Shown here in pieces: positions 1-6,349 of a stretch of DNA of 7,062 bases. The stretch's first letter is position 1, and each line of letters opens with the position of its first letter. Made by a program: the position numbers and the translations under genes. The notes beneath the pieces were generated by a model. It saw nothing but the letters and a program-made list of their open reading frames with translations. It did not search any database and was not told where the DNA came from. The DNA is from JABFXC01 sp035551575 (lineage in GTDB: Bacteria > Gemmatimonadota > Gemmatimonadetes > Gemmatimonadales > Gemmatimonadaceae): assembly GCA_035551575.1 (NCBI GenBank), contig DASZNJ010000019.1, positions 1 through 7,062 of the forward strand, read 5' to 3'.

Positions 1-1710
1 TTCGTCGAGCCGCCGGCGGCGATCGAGTTCGGGAACCGGATCCGCGAGCTCGAGGTCGAGGAGCAGCGGGAGGTCGATCGCATCCTCCTCGAGGCGACCG
101 ACCGGGTGCGTCCGCTGCGCGATGCCCTCGTCGCATCGTTAGGCGCGCTGATCGCCCTCGATTCACTCTACGCGCGCGCGCGCTACGCGATCGAGTTCGG
201 CTGCGCGAACGCCGAGCTGGGGGCGGCGCGCGAGGGCTTCACCATCGTCGGCGGACGGCATCCGCTGCTCCTCGCGCAGGGGGTGGAGGTCGTCCCCTTC
301 GACCTGTCGATGGCGCCGGGGGAGCGGACGCTGCTCATCTCCGGCCCGAACACAGGGGGCAAGACGGTGCTGCTCAAGGCGGTCGGGCTCCTCTCGATGC
401 TCGCGCAGTGCGGAGTGCCGGTGCCGGTCGAGCCGGGGACGCGGCTCGCCGTGTTCGACGACGTCTACGCCGACATCGGCGACGAGCAGTCGATCGAGGC
501 GTCGCTCTCCACCTTCAGCGCGCACCTGCGCAACCTCGGCGAGATCCTCCGGCTGTCGACCGACCGGTCGCTGGCGCTGGTCGACGAGCTCGGGTCGGGA
601 ACCGACCCGGTCGAAGGTGCGGCGTTAGGCGGGGCGATCCTCGAGGCGCTGACCGCGCGCGGGGTGCTCACCCTGGCCACCACCCACCTCGGCGCGCTCA
701 AGCAGCTGGCCGGGGAGAATCCCGGCGTCGTCAACGCCTCGTTGCAGTTCGACGCGGCCGCGCTCGCGCCCACGTACCGGCTCGTCAAGGGGATTCCGGG
801 CCGCTCGTACGGAATCAGCATCGCGAAGCGACTCAACCTCCCCGAGGCGGTGATCAATCGCGCCGAGGAGCGGCTGCCGATCGACGAACGCAACGCGACG
901 GCGCTGATCGAGTCGCTCGAGCGGCGCGACGCCGAGCTGAGCGCGCGGGAGCGGGAGACCGCGGCGATGGCGAACGAGGCGCGTGAACGGGCGCGGCGCC
1001 TCGCCGAGCGGGAGCTGCACGTCCGCGAGCGGGAACGCGAAGTCGAGCGGGCGTCGCGGCAGGAAGCGCGGCGCTATCTCCTCGACGCCCGCGCCGAGAT
1101 CGAGCGGACGATCGCCGAGCTGCGCCGGACGGCGAGCGCGGAGAGCGAGGAGGCGGCGCGCGGGGCGCGGCAGCGGGTTGAACGGATGGCGCAGGAGCAG
1201 GGCGAGGCGCTGACGCGGATGGACGCGGCGGCGCGAGCGGGCGCGCGCGGGAATGGCGGCGCCGCGAACGAGCCGCTGCGCGAGGGGGACAGCGTCGAGG
1301 TCACGACGTTAGGCGGGAAGGTCGGGCGCGTCATCGACGTCCGCGCCGACGAGGTGATCGTCGCCGTCGGGGTGATGAAGGTCGCGGTCGCGCCGGGGAC
1401 GCTCCGGCGGATGACGCGGCAGCCGGCGGAGCGGGCGGTGACGCTCGTCGGCGACGCGCCGGAGGTCCACGCCCCGACCGAGATCGACCTGCGTGGGATG
1501 CGCGCCGACGAGGCCGAGACGGCGGTGCTGCACGCGGTGGACTCGGCGATCCGCGCCGACCTCAGGGAGCTGCGGATCATCCACGGAAAGGGAACGGGCG
1601 CGCTGCGGGCGATGGTGTCGGAGATGCTGCGCAAGGACACGCGGGTGCGCGGCTTCCGGACGGGGGCGTGGAACGAGGGCGGGACCGGGGTGACGGTGGC
1701 GGAGTTATGA
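1..1710 (+). CDS. mutS2: Endonuclease MutS2, 3' part (5' end lies outside the window)
   Basis: The frame is open from base 1, so the gene is cut by the window edge; the GTG at 106 is internal. The first residues (FVEPPAAIEFGNRIRELE) match the MutS2 core just before the ATPase, so roughly 200-220 residues are missing upstream. Visible in order, by window residue: Walker A GPNTGGKT (115-122), a DEQSIEASLSTF signature, Walker B LVDELGSGTDP (193-203), TTHLGALK, a charged Arg/Glu-rich coiled coil (about 295-410), a KOW-like segment (about 427-471) and a C-terminal Smr domain with IDLRG and HGKGTG. MutS2 is a cytoplasmic, dimeric, MutS-like ATPase without the mismatch-recognition domain. In other species it is linked to suppressing recombination by cutting branched DNA and, in Bacillus, to splitting collided ribosomes; the Smr domain is the nuclease-like part. 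All key motifs are intact. It ends GAG TTA TGA. Three of its leucines before glycine use TTA inside the CGTTAGGC octamer. Identification is secure; which role dominates here cannot be read from sequence. Confidence 0.96.
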   Translation, partial: FVEPPAAIEFGNRIRELEVEEQREVDRILLEATDRVRPLRDALVASLGALIALDSLYARARYAIEFGCANAELGAAREGFTIVGGRHPLLLAQGVEVVPFDLSMAPGERTLLISGPNTGGKTVLLKAVGLLSMLAQCGVPVPVEPGTRLAVFDDVYADIGDEQSIEASLSTFSAHLRNLGEILRLSTDRSLALVDELGSGTDPVEGAALGGAILEALTARGVLTLATTHLGALKQLAGENPGVVNASLQFDAAALAPTYRLVKGIPGRSYGISIAKRLNLPEAVINRAEERLPIDERNATALIESLERRDAELSARERETAAMANEARERARRLAERELHVREREREVERASRQEARRYLLDARAEIERTIAELRRTASAESEEAARGARQRVERMAQEQGEALTRMDAAARAGARGNGGAANEPLREGDSVEVTTLGGKVGRVIDVRADEVIVAVGVMKVAVAPGTLRRMTRQPAERAVTLVGDAPEVHAPTEIDLRGMRADEAETAVLHAVDSAIRADLRELRIIHGKGTGALRAMVSEMLRKDTRVRGFRTGAWNEGGTGVTVAEL

Positions 1711-1790
1711 TGCTTCGCCCCAGCGACTCCGACCCCTATGGGGGGGGGACATCGTTTTGTCGCGACCGTGATCGGGTGGACGGCGCATGA
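1707..1790 (+). other. Possible 27-codon coupling ORF between mutS2 and dnaG
   Basis: An ATG at 1707 overlaps the mutS2 stop as ATGA, with a second ATG at 1710. The frame stays open for 27 codons and stops at TGA 1788-1790, which overlaps the dnaG ATG again as ATGA. GGAG at 1701-1704 sits five bases before the second ATG. The peptide begins MMLRPSDSDPYGGG and has no family I recognise. Its three glycines come from a run of nine G (1740-1748). It could couple translation of dnaG to mutS2, or be a chance open frame, since GC-rich DNA has few stops. Coding is unproven. Confidence 0.25.
1740..1748 (+). repeat. Homopolymer run of nine G
   Basis: Nine consecutive G lie in the 76-base gap between mutS2 and dnaG. 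Such runs are prone to slippage during replication. A one-base change would not alter MutS2 or primase, but would shift the frame of the bridging mini-ORF. Confidence 0.9.
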
Positions 1791-3769
1791 TTCCCGACGA
1801 GCAGATCGAGCGGATCCGCGAGAGCGCGGACATCGTCGGGGTGATCGGCGAGTATGTCGAGCTGAAGCGGACCGGCACCGACTATCGCGGGCCATGCCCG
1901 TTCCACCAGGGGACGAACCGCAACTTCTCGGTCTCGCCGAAGAAGAAGATCTACTACTGCTTCGTCTGCCATGAGGGCGGGGACGTCTTCACCTTCGTGC
2001 AGAAGCGGCTCGGGCTCGACTGGCCGTCGTCGGTGAAGCTGGTCGCCGAGAAGTCGGGGATCGAGGTGCGCGAGGTCGAGCGGGGACACCGTGAGGGGCC
2101 CGACCCGCGGGCGCGGTTCTGGGAGATGAACGCGGCCGCCGCCGAGTACTTCGCGCGGGTGCTCTGGGAGGACGCGTCAGCCGGCCCGGCGCGCGACTAT
2201 CTCGGCCAGCGCGGGATCGGCCGCGAGGTGGCGGACCGCTTCGGCCTCGGCTTCGCCCCGCGCGAGATCGGGCTGATGCGCGCCTCGCTCAACGCGCTGG
2301 GCTACGAGGACGCGGCGCTGCTCGAGGGCGGGCTGATGGTCAAGCCGGAGGAGGCGAGCGAGCCGCGCCCGCGTTTCCGGGGGCGGCTGACCTTCCCGAT
2401 CCTCGACGCGTTAGGGAGGCACGTCGGGTTCGGCGGCCGGGTGATCGGGGAGGGGGAGCCGAAGTACCTCAACTCGCCGGAGACCCCGGTGTTCAGCAAG
2501 GGAAAGCTCCTCTACGGGCTGAACTTCGCGAAGCTGGCGGCGCGGCGCGAGGAGCGGATGCTCGTCGTCGAGGGGTACTTCGACGCGATGCGGCTGATGG
2601 CGGCCGGGATCGAGGAGGTCGTCGCGCCGTTAGGCACGGCGCTGACCGAGGCGCAGGCGCAGCTGGTGACTCGCTACGCGCGGAAGGTCTACCTGCTCTA
2701 CGACGCCGACGCGCCGGGACAGAAGGCCGCCTTCCGCTCCGGCGACGAGCTGCTCCGCCAGGGGGCGGCGGTGCACGTCGTCACGCTCCCCGACGGCGAG
2801 GATCCGGACAGCTACGTCGCGAAGCACGGCGCCGACGCGCTTCGCGCCCGCCTCGCCGATGCGGTGGACCTCTTCGAGCGAAAGGTGCAGATCCTCGACC
2901 GGGCGGGGTGGTTCGGCGACCTCGCCGGGAAGCGCCGCGCCCTGGACCGGCTGCTGCCGACGATCCGCGCGACCGCCGACCCGCTCATGCGCGACATCTA
3001 CATCGCGCGGGCGAGCGAGGCATCCGGGGTCAGCCGCGAGCTGCTCGCCGCGGAAGCCAGGCGCGTCCCCTCGACCCGGACCGGGGTGGCGCGGGCGCGA
3101 CGCGACGGGAGCGGGGCGCCACCCGACCCTCGCGAGGGGGCGGGATCGGAGGGCTACGGCCCCCCGCCGGGGGTGAACGACGCCCCCCCTCCCGACGAGC
3201 CGGGGTTCCAGGAGCAGTTCCAGCGGCGCCCGTTCAAGCCGCGCAGCGGCGACCGGCGTCGCGGCTGGAACCAGCCCGAGGAAAGGCCGTCGATCCGCGG
3301 CTGGGGACGCACCTCGCAGCCCGGCGCGCTCGCCGAGCGCGAGCTGCTGCGTGCGTTGATGCATCAGCGGGGCAGCGCCGACGCGGTCGCCGAGCGAATC
3401 GGAGCCGACGGCTTTCGCGTCCCGGCGTATGCACGCATCTTCAACATGCTGTTGACAGCCGGCGAGGATGCGTCGATCGAGGCGATCGCCGCCGGCCTCG
3501 ATGAAGACGCGGTGAGGGTGCTGCAGGAAGAAGTGCTCGTGGATCCGGAATCGGTCGGCGATCCTGCCGTGACCATCGCCCAGGCGCTGAACGGCCTTCG
3601 CATCCGCGAGATCGACGAGGAGATGGAAGCGATCGAGCGCCAGCGATCGATCGCGGCCGAGGAGGAGAAGGACGCGCTGAACGCCCGCGCGAAGAAGCTG
3701 CGCGACGAGAAGCGCGCGCTCGGCGGGAAGAGTTTTCGAACGCAGGGATTTCGAAAGCGGCGAGCCTGA
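1787..3769 (+). CDS. dnaG: DNA primase DnaG
   Basis: Makes the short RNA primers for lagging-strand synthesis at the replication fork. The 660-residue protein shows the full bacterial layout. The N-terminal CHC2 zinc domain has ligands C37, H40, C58 and C61, with 17 residues between the two pairs. The RNA-polymerase-like core contains KYLNSPETPVFSKGK (226-240). The TOPRIM domain has VEGYFD with E262, YDADAPG with D306 and D308, and PDGEDPDSYV (335-344). Next comes a Pro/Gly/Arg-rich linker (about 430-512) and a C-terminal helical domain (about 514-645) of the type that binds the replicative helicase DnaB. It is longer than the 581-residue E. coli protein mainly because of the linker. The start is firm: an in-frame TGA lies at 1769-1771, no other start codon follows it, GGGTGGA (1774-1780) is six bases before the ATG, and MIPDEQIERIRESADIV is the usual family beginning. 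The EKTPSF part of the zinc motif is replaced by GTNRNF. No rpoD or rpsU gene lies beside it here. Confidence 0.97.
   Translation: MIPDEQIERIRESADIVGVIGEYVELKRTGTDYRGPCPFHQGTNRNFSVSPKKKIYYCFVCHEGGDVFTFVQKRLGLDWPSSVKLVAEKSGIEVREVERGHREGPDPRARFWEMNAAAAEYFARVLWEDASAGPARDYLGQRGIGREVADRFGLGFAPREIGLMRASLNALGYEDAALLEGGLMVKPEEASEPRPRFRGRLTFPILDALGRHVGFGGRVIGEGEPKYLNSPETPVFSKGKLLYGLNFAKLAARREERMLVVEGYFDAMRLMAAGIEEVVAPLGTALTEAQAQLVTRYARKVYLLYDADAPGQKAAFRSGDELLRQGAAVHVVTLPDGEDPDSYVAKHGADALRARLADAVDLFERKVQILDRAGWFGDLAGKRRALDRLLPTIRATADPLMRDIYIARASEASGVSRELLAAEARRVPSTRTGVARARRDGSGAPPDPREGAGSEGYGPPPGVNDAPPPDEPGFQEQFQRRPFKPRSGDRRRGWNQPEERPSIRGWGRTSQPGALAERELLRALMHQRGSADAVAERIGADGFRVPAYARIFNMLLTAGEDASIEAIAAGLDEDAVRVLQEEVLVDPESVGDPAVTIAQALNGLRIREIDEEMEAIERQRSIAAEEEKDALNARAKKLRDEKRALGGKSFRTQGFRKRRA
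3734..3756 (+). repeat. AT-rich inverted repeat at the 3' end of dnaG
   Basis: TTTCGAA (3734-3740) and TTCGAAA (3750-3756) form a perfect seven-base inverted repeat around a nine-base loop. It encodes two Phe-Arg pairs near the DnaG C-terminus. It stands out as AT-rich in this GC-rich DNA and lies about 60-80 bases before the next gene, so it may be regulatory or merely a product of the repeated Phe-Arg codons. Confidence 0.35.
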
Positions 3770-3802
3770 GCGGCAAGGGGCCCGAACGCAATGACTGACA
3801 CT

Positions 3803-3808
3803 GGGAGG
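3803..3808 (+). promoter_or_regulatory. Ribosome binding site deciding the GTG start of the zinc-ribbon gene
   Basis: GGGAGG lies five bases before the GTG at 3814. This is the clearest Shine-Dalgarno in the window and supports the GTG. The nearby ATG at 3791 is in another frame that stops after twelve codons. Confidence 0.75.
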
Positions 3809-3813
3809 TTGGT

Positions 3814-4542
3814 GTGCATCCGGACGTGATCGCGCTGGTGGCGCTGGAAGGAGAGGATTCGGCGGTCGAGGCGCTCGAAGCCCGGCTGCGGTCGCTCGAG
3901 CCGCGCTTGCAGGAGCTGGAGCGCACGCGCGAGCTCGCGGCGACGGCGCTCGAGCGCGCGAAGAGCACCCTCGCGTCGGAGCAGGAGAAGCTGCGCGAGT
4001 CGAAGGCACGCTCGGCGTCGAGCCGCACGCTGCAGGAGCGCAACCAGAAGCAGCTCGACGGGATCACCAACCTCCGCGAAGCGACGGCGGCGAGCGCGCA
4101 GCTCGACCAGTCGCGCAAGATCGCGAGCGACGCCGAGAGCGAGACGCTGCGCATCATCGCGCGCGTCGACGATGCGCAGGCGCGGCTGACGCAGGCCGAG
4201 AACGCGATGGCCGACATCGAGGCATCGCAGGAGACCGAGCGCCTGGCGATCGCCGGCGAGCGCCACACCATCGAGGCCGACCTGCGCCATGCGCGGATGA
4301 AGCGCGAGGGATCGGCGAAGCGCGTCAGCCAGCCGCTGCTCGGGAAGTACGAGAAGGTGCGCCGCCGCCGCCGCGGGCAGTCGGTGTTTCCACTCGTGAA
4401 CGGCGCATGCGGGAGCTGCGACACGAAGCTTCCGGTGCAGCGCCGGCTCGAGATGCAGCGCACCGGCACGATCGAGATGTGCGAAGCGTGCGGGGTGATG
4501 ATCTACGCGCCGGCGGCGGAGCCGGTCGCGGAAAAAGTCTGA
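3814..4542 (+). CDS. C4-type zinc-ribbon coiled-coil protein (DUF164/HP0958-like)
   Basis: This 242-residue cytoplasmic protein has two parts. Residues about 12-170 are an almost unbroken Glu/Arg/Ala-rich coiled-coil hairpin. The C-terminal zinc ribbon has ligand pairs CGSC (C199, C202) and CEAC (C223, C226), ending IYAP as in the family. No signal peptide or membrane segment is visible. Characterised relatives are few: Helicobacter HP0958 works in flagellar gene control through RpoN and a flagellin mRNA, and Chlamydia CdsZ works with type III secretion. Most bacterial members have no proven role, and nothing flagellar is visible here, so I assign no function. A basic stretch, KVRRRRRG (181-188), just before the ribbon would suit nucleic acid contact; that is inference. 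It lies 44 bases after dnaG with its own strong ribosome binding site, so co-transcription with dnaG is likely. It contains no CGTTAGGC octamer. Confidence 0.9.
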   Translation: MHPDVIALVALEGEDSAVEALEARLRSLEPRLQELERTRELAATALERAKSTLASEQEKLRESKARSASSRTLQERNQKQLDGITNLREATAASAQLDQSRKIASDAESETLRIIARVDDAQARLTQAENAMADIEASQETERLAIAGERHTIEADLRHARMKREGSAKRVSQPLLGKYEKVRRRRRGQSVFPLVNGACGSCDTKLPVQRRLEMQRTGTIEMCEACGVMIYAPAAEPVAEKV

Positions 4543-4547
4543 TTGTC

Positions 4548-4592
4548 GTAGCGGCGGAGCGATGCTTGTAGCGGCCCCGCGCCGCCGGTAGC
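4548..4592 (+). repeat. Three GTAGC direct repeats at exact 20-bp spacing
   Basis: GTAGC begins at 4548, 4568 and 4588; the first two copies extend to GTAGCGGC. Twenty base pairs is about two helical turns, so the copies would face the same side of the DNA. They fill the gap between the zinc-ribbon stop and the recJ start. I find only one other GTAGC on this strand of the window, at 5324 inside recJ. They may be sites for a regulator, or part of a promoter. Confidence 0.5.
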
Positions 4593-4594
4593 TT
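4566..4594 (+). promoter_or_regulatory. Possible sigma-70-type promoter for recJ
   Basis: TTGTAG (4566-4571) and TAGCTT (4589-4594) are separated by 17 bases. They keep the most conserved positions (TTG of -35; first TA and last T of -10) but match only three of six bases each. Predicted transcription would start near 4601, after the annotated ATG and on the in-frame GTG codon, which would give a leaderless message. A GC hairpin (GCGGC 4571-4575 with GCCGC 4581-4585) lies in the spacer and could instead act as a terminator-like element for the gene before. Confidence 0.3.
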
Positions 4595-4597
4595 GCG

Positions 4598-6346
4598 ATG
4601 GTGACCGTCTCCGCCGCTCCGCTCGCCCCGTCCGGCCCCGGCACCCGCCCGCGGCCGCGCTGGCTCCCGCCCCCGGCCGTCGACGAGTCGGCGGTCGCCA
4701 CCCTCGCCGAAGCGGTGAAGCTCCCGCCGGTGATCTGCCGGCTCCTCGTCGCGCGCGGATACGTCTCGCCGGACGAGGCGAAGCGCTACCTGCGCCCGCG
4801 GCTCGAGCAGCTCCACGAGCCGTCGACGATGCTCGACCTCGACCGCGCGGTCGATCGGCTCGTGCGCGCAGTGCGCGACCGGGAGACGATCATGATCCAC
4901 GGGGACTACGACGTCGACGGCATCTGCTCGACGACGATCATGGTCAGGGCGCTCCGCGAGCTGGGCGCGACGGCGATCCCGTTCATCCCGCACCGGGTCA
5001 GCGACGGCTACGACCTGTCGATGGCCGGCGTCCGCGCCGCGATCGACGCCGGGGCGAAGGTGGTGGTGACGTGCGACTGCGGGACGAGCGCGCGCGAGCC
5101 GGTGGGGGCGCTCTGCCGGGCGGGGATCGACGTGATCGTCAGCGACCACCACCTGCCGGGCGGCGCGCTCCCCGACTGCCTCGCGGTGCTCAACCCGAAG
5201 CGCGAGGGGTGCGAGTACCCGGACAAGAACCTCGCCGCGGTCGGGATCGCCTTCAAGCTCGCGCTCGCCGTCACCCGTGCCTGCGGCGGGAACGAGGCGC
5301 CGGTGATGGCGATGCTCGATCTGGTAGCACTCGCTACTATTGCCGACGTCGCGCCGCTTCGCGGCGAGAACCGGGTGATGGTCCGCTACGGGCTGAAGAT
5401 GCTGGCCGAGACGCGGAACCCGGGGCTGCGGGCGCTGGTGCGGGCAGCGGGGCTGGACGGGAAGGCGCTCACCGCGGGGCGGGTCGGCTTCATCCTCGCG
5501 CCGCGGCTGAACGCGGTCGGGCGGCTCGGCCACGCGCTGCGGGGCGTCGAGCTGCTGATGGCGGCGACGGAGCCGGAGGCGAACGGGATCGCCCGCGAGC
5601 TGGAGGAGTTGAACCGCGAGCGGCAGGAGATCGATCGGGCGACGCTGGCCGAGGCGCGGGCGCAGGTGGCGCGCCTCGACCTCGAGGCGACGTACGGGCT
5701 GGTGCTGGCGGGCGAGGGGTGGCATCCGGGGGTGATCGGGATCGTCGCCTCGCGGATCGTCGAGGATACGGGGCGGCCGGCGGTGCTGATCGCGCTCGAC
5801 GCCGAGGGGCACGGGAAGGGGAGCGGGCGGTCGATCCCCGCCTTCGACCTCCACGCCGCGTTAGGCGCCTGCGCCGGGCACCTCGTCCGGTTCGGCGGGC
5901 ACCGCTCGGCGGCCGGGGTGACGATCGACGGGGGGAAGGTCGCTGAGTTCGCGCGGGCCTTCAACGAGGTGGCGCGCGCCCGGCTCCTCCCCGACGACCT
6001 CGTCCCCGAGCTGCGGATCGACATCGAGATGCCGTTAGGCGACGCGACCGCGGAGCTCGAGTCGCTGCTCCGCCACTTCGAGCCGTTCGGGATCGGCAAC
6101 GCGACGCCGATGCTCGTCTCGCGCGGGGTGCGGATCGCCTCGCGGCCGCGCGTCCTCAAGGGGGACGGGTTGAAGGTGACGCTCGAGCAGGACGGGGCGA
6201 CGATCGACGCGATCGGATGGGGGATGGCCTGGCACGCCCCGGCGCTCCGCGAGGGGACGACCGTCGACGTGGCCTACCGGCTCGAGCGCGACGACTACCG
6301 GGGCGAGCAGACGCTGCAGGCGCGCCTGGCCGACATCCGCCGTTAG
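4598..6346 (+). CDS. recJ: Single-stranded-DNA-specific 5'-3' exonuclease RecJ
   Basis: Degrades single-stranded DNA from the 5' end in RecF-pathway recombination, base excision and mismatch repair; a cytoplasmic DHH phosphoesterase using divalent metal. Its 582 residues match the family length (577 in E. coli). Motifs: GDYDVDG (102-108), TCDCGTS with D160, SDHH (182-185), and DLVALATIADVAPL with D241 and D250, all in the DHH domain. The DHHA1 part has EGWHPGVIGIVASR (373-386), KGSGRSI and FGGHRSAAG (432-440). A C-terminal OB-type domain begins near PFGIGNATPM (496-505). All metal-binding aspartates and histidines expected are present. No Shine-Dalgarno precedes the ATG at 4598; GTG 4601 is the alternative start, and the first 20 or so residues are Pro-rich and poorly constrained. 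The stop TAG lies inside a CGTTAGGC octamer. Codons 243-248 include five ending in A or T, unlike the rest of the gene. Confidence 0.96.
   Translation: MVTVSAAPLAPSGPGTRPRPRWLPPPAVDESAVATLAEAVKLPPVICRLLVARGYVSPDEAKRYLRPRLEQLHEPSTMLDLDRAVDRLVRAVRDRETIMIHGDYDVDGICSTTIMVRALRELGATAIPFIPHRVSDGYDLSMAGVRAAIDAGAKVVVTCDCGTSAREPVGALCRAGIDVIVSDHHLPGGALPDCLAVLNPKREGCEYPDKNLAAVGIAFKLALAVTRACGGNEAPVMAMLDLVALATIADVAPLRGENRVMVRYGLKMLAETRNPGLRALVRAAGLDGKALTAGRVGFILAPRLNAVGRLGHALRGVELLMAATEPEANGIARELEELNRERQEIDRATLAEARAQVARLDLEATYGLVLAGEGWHPGVIGIVASRIVEDTGRPAVLIALDAEGHGKGSGRSIPAFDLHAALGACAGHLVRFGGHRSAAGVTIDGGKVAEFARAFNEVARARLLPDDLVPELRIDIEMPLGDATAELESLLRHFEPFGIGNATPMLVSRGVRIASRPRVLKGDGLKVTLEQDGATIDAIGWGMAWHAPALREGTTVDVAYRLERDDYRGEQTLQARLADIRR
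5322..5339 (+). other. Small hairpin inside recJ within a rare-codon cluster
   Basis: GTAGC (5324-5328) and GCTAC (5333-5337) pair around ACTC, extended by a G-T wobble and a T-A pair. It coincides with the codons GTA GCA CTC GCT ACT ATT of the DHH motif region. It could be an RNA structure or a chance effect of the codons used. Confidence 0.35.
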
Positions 6347-6349
6347 GCA

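Larger units (their letters stand above)
137..6348 (+). repeat. Dispersed octamer CGTTAGGC, eight + strand copies
   Basis: Copies start at 137, 623, 1307, 2409 (ending in G instead of C), 2628, 5859, 6033 and 6341. There is no copy on the other strand. Seven lie in frame as NCG-TTA-GGN, coding for Leu-Gly in MutS2 (3), DnaG (2) and RecJ (2). The eighth spans the recJ stop in a different frame. The only other in-frame TTA codon is the last codon of mutS2. Function is unknown. Confidence 0.8.

Noticed and set aside
106..1710. A shorter MutS2 starting at the GTG at 106
   Set aside because: The frame is open back to base 1 and the residues before the GTG match MutS2, so the gene continues beyond the window edge.
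1759..1766. Palindrome GTCGCGAC before dnaG as an operator
   Set aside because: Eight-base palindromes of this composition are common by chance here, and there is no second copy or spacing pattern.
2630..4701. Long overlapping minus-strand frames opposite dnaG and the zinc-ribbon gene
   Set aside because: Several overlap each other in different frames and none shows a domain; they are shadows of the sense genes.
4325..5854. A 509-codon open frame on the minus strand opposite recJ
   Set aside because: It is Arg/Pro/His-rich with no recognisable motif and lies opposite a complete RecJ. GC-rich codon bias leaves such antisense frames open.
139..6037. TTA codons as a developmental switch like the bldA system of Streptomyces
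   Set aside because: They fall in essential or housekeeping genes and follow the octamer context, which does not fit regulation by a rare tRNA.
137..6348. TTAGGC as a telomere-like repeat
   Set aside because: The copies are isolated, kilobases apart and inside bacterial coding sequence; resemblance to the nematode telomere unit is coincidence.
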